6,348 bases of DNA from Promethearchaeota archaeon (lineage in GTDB: Archaea > Asgardarchaeota > Lokiarchaeia > Sigynarchaeales > MK-D1): contig JAEOUK010000547.1 of assembly GCA_016839385.1 (NCBI GenBank), positions 1 through 6,348 on the forward strand, read 5' to 3'. Positions 6,135-6,348 of the stretch are shown in pieces. Under the pieces are notes generated by a model. The model saw only the letters and a program-made list of their open reading frames with translations. It ran no database searches and had not been told where the DNA came from. Made by a program: the position numbers and the translations under genes. Position 1 is the stretch's first letter, and the number at the start of each line of letters is the position of its first letter.

Positions 6135-6166
6135 AAATTACTAATTAAAAACAAAAATTACCAATT
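6135..6166. repeat. Direct repeat AAATTACTAATT / AAATTACCAATT, 20-bp period
   Basis: Copies at 6135-6146 and 6155-6166 differ at one base out of twelve. Their 20-bp offset is close to two helical turns, which would place both on the same face of the DNA. They lie beside the inverted repeat at 6118-6133. In A/T-rich intergenic DNA part of this similarity may be chance. Confidence 0.4.
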
Positions 6167-6180
6167 CTAAAACTTGCAGA

Positions 6181-6186
6181 TATAAT
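6181..6186 (+). promoter_or_regulatory. Possible TATA element of the gene starting at 6230
   Basis: TATAAT is centred about 46 bases before the ATG and would give a leader of about 20 bases, yet no ribosome binding site is visible there. TTTAAT at 6197-6202 would instead give a nearly leaderless transcript. Neither is decisive. Confidence 0.25.
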
Positions 6187-6229
6187 CTCAAAATTCTTTA
6201 ATCATCCACAATAAAACATAGAAAGCCCA

Positions 6230-6348
6230 ATGGAACCACAAACTGAGAATCAAAAAGAAAATGAACGTATAGACACGAGGAGTGGGATCCTAAAACGATT
6301 TTTATATATCTTTCTAGGATGTATTTTTGTCTTAATGGGTATAATTGG
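6230..6348 (+). CDS. Membrane protein, N-terminal fragment; DUF454/YbaN-like (3' end outside window)
   Basis: The first 39 codons of a gene run open to the window edge. A charged, hydrophilic N-terminus of about 20 residues (MEPQTENQKENERIDTRSG) is followed by KRFLYIFLGCIFVLMGIIG, a hydrophobic segment. This resembles the opening helix of DUF454 (YbaN) inner-membrane proteins, which start with a Leu-rich stretch ending LGxxGxxLP. The defining LPTTPF motif would come just past the window and cannot be checked. DUF454 function is not established. There is no clear ribosome binding site before the ATG. It diverges from the secreted-protein gene and may share the regulatory repeats between them. 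That a gene begins here is likely; the family is a tentative guess. Confidence 0.55.
   Translation, partial: MEPQTENQKENERIDTRSGILKRFLYIFLGCIFVLMGII

Overview
The window looks archaeal and AT-rich. TATA-box-like elements sit about 25 nt ahead of several starts, ribosome binding sites resemble the archaeal GGAGGTGAT type, one gene appears to be leaderless, and a secreted protein carries many N-glycosylation sequons plus a PGY/hydrophobic/basic C-terminal tail like archaeal sorting signals. The combination of a GPH-family transporter, a URO-D-like protein and this kind of tail suggests an Asgard-type archaeon. That placement is inferred from general family resemblance, not from a marker gene.

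Left part (1-1595, + strand): the end of a metal ABC transporter operon. It contains the 3' end of an ABC ATPase, an ABC-3 (ZnuB/MntB-type) permease with a His-rich C-terminal tail, and a small DtxR/MntR-like winged-helix regulator. The genes abut or overlap, so they are probably co-transcribed. Together they would import a divalent metal (Zn, Mn or Fe) and sense it. The substrate-binding protein must lie elsewhere or upstream.

Middle part (1623-4451): two divergent genes separated by 195 bp. On the - strand is a GPH/MelB-like MFS symporter. On the + strand is a URO-D superfamily protein that is not HemE and is more like the corrinoid/methyltransferase-related branch. The shared intergenic region holds TATA elements for both genes and a perfect 14-bp palindrome beside the transporter promoter. 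The pair may form an uptake-plus-catabolism unit for a small organic substrate.

Right part (4505-6348): a 516-aa secreted, membrane-anchored protein of unknown function on the - strand, convergent with the URO-D gene across A/T tracts that probably terminate both. Divergent from it, a membrane protein begins at 6230 and runs off the window; its first transmembrane segment resembles the DUF454/YbaN family. The 174-bp region between them contains a 7-2-7 inverted repeat and a 12-bp direct repeat.

No RNA genes, CRISPR arrays, insertion sequences or integration sites were seen. No gene-free stretch exceeds 300 bases.
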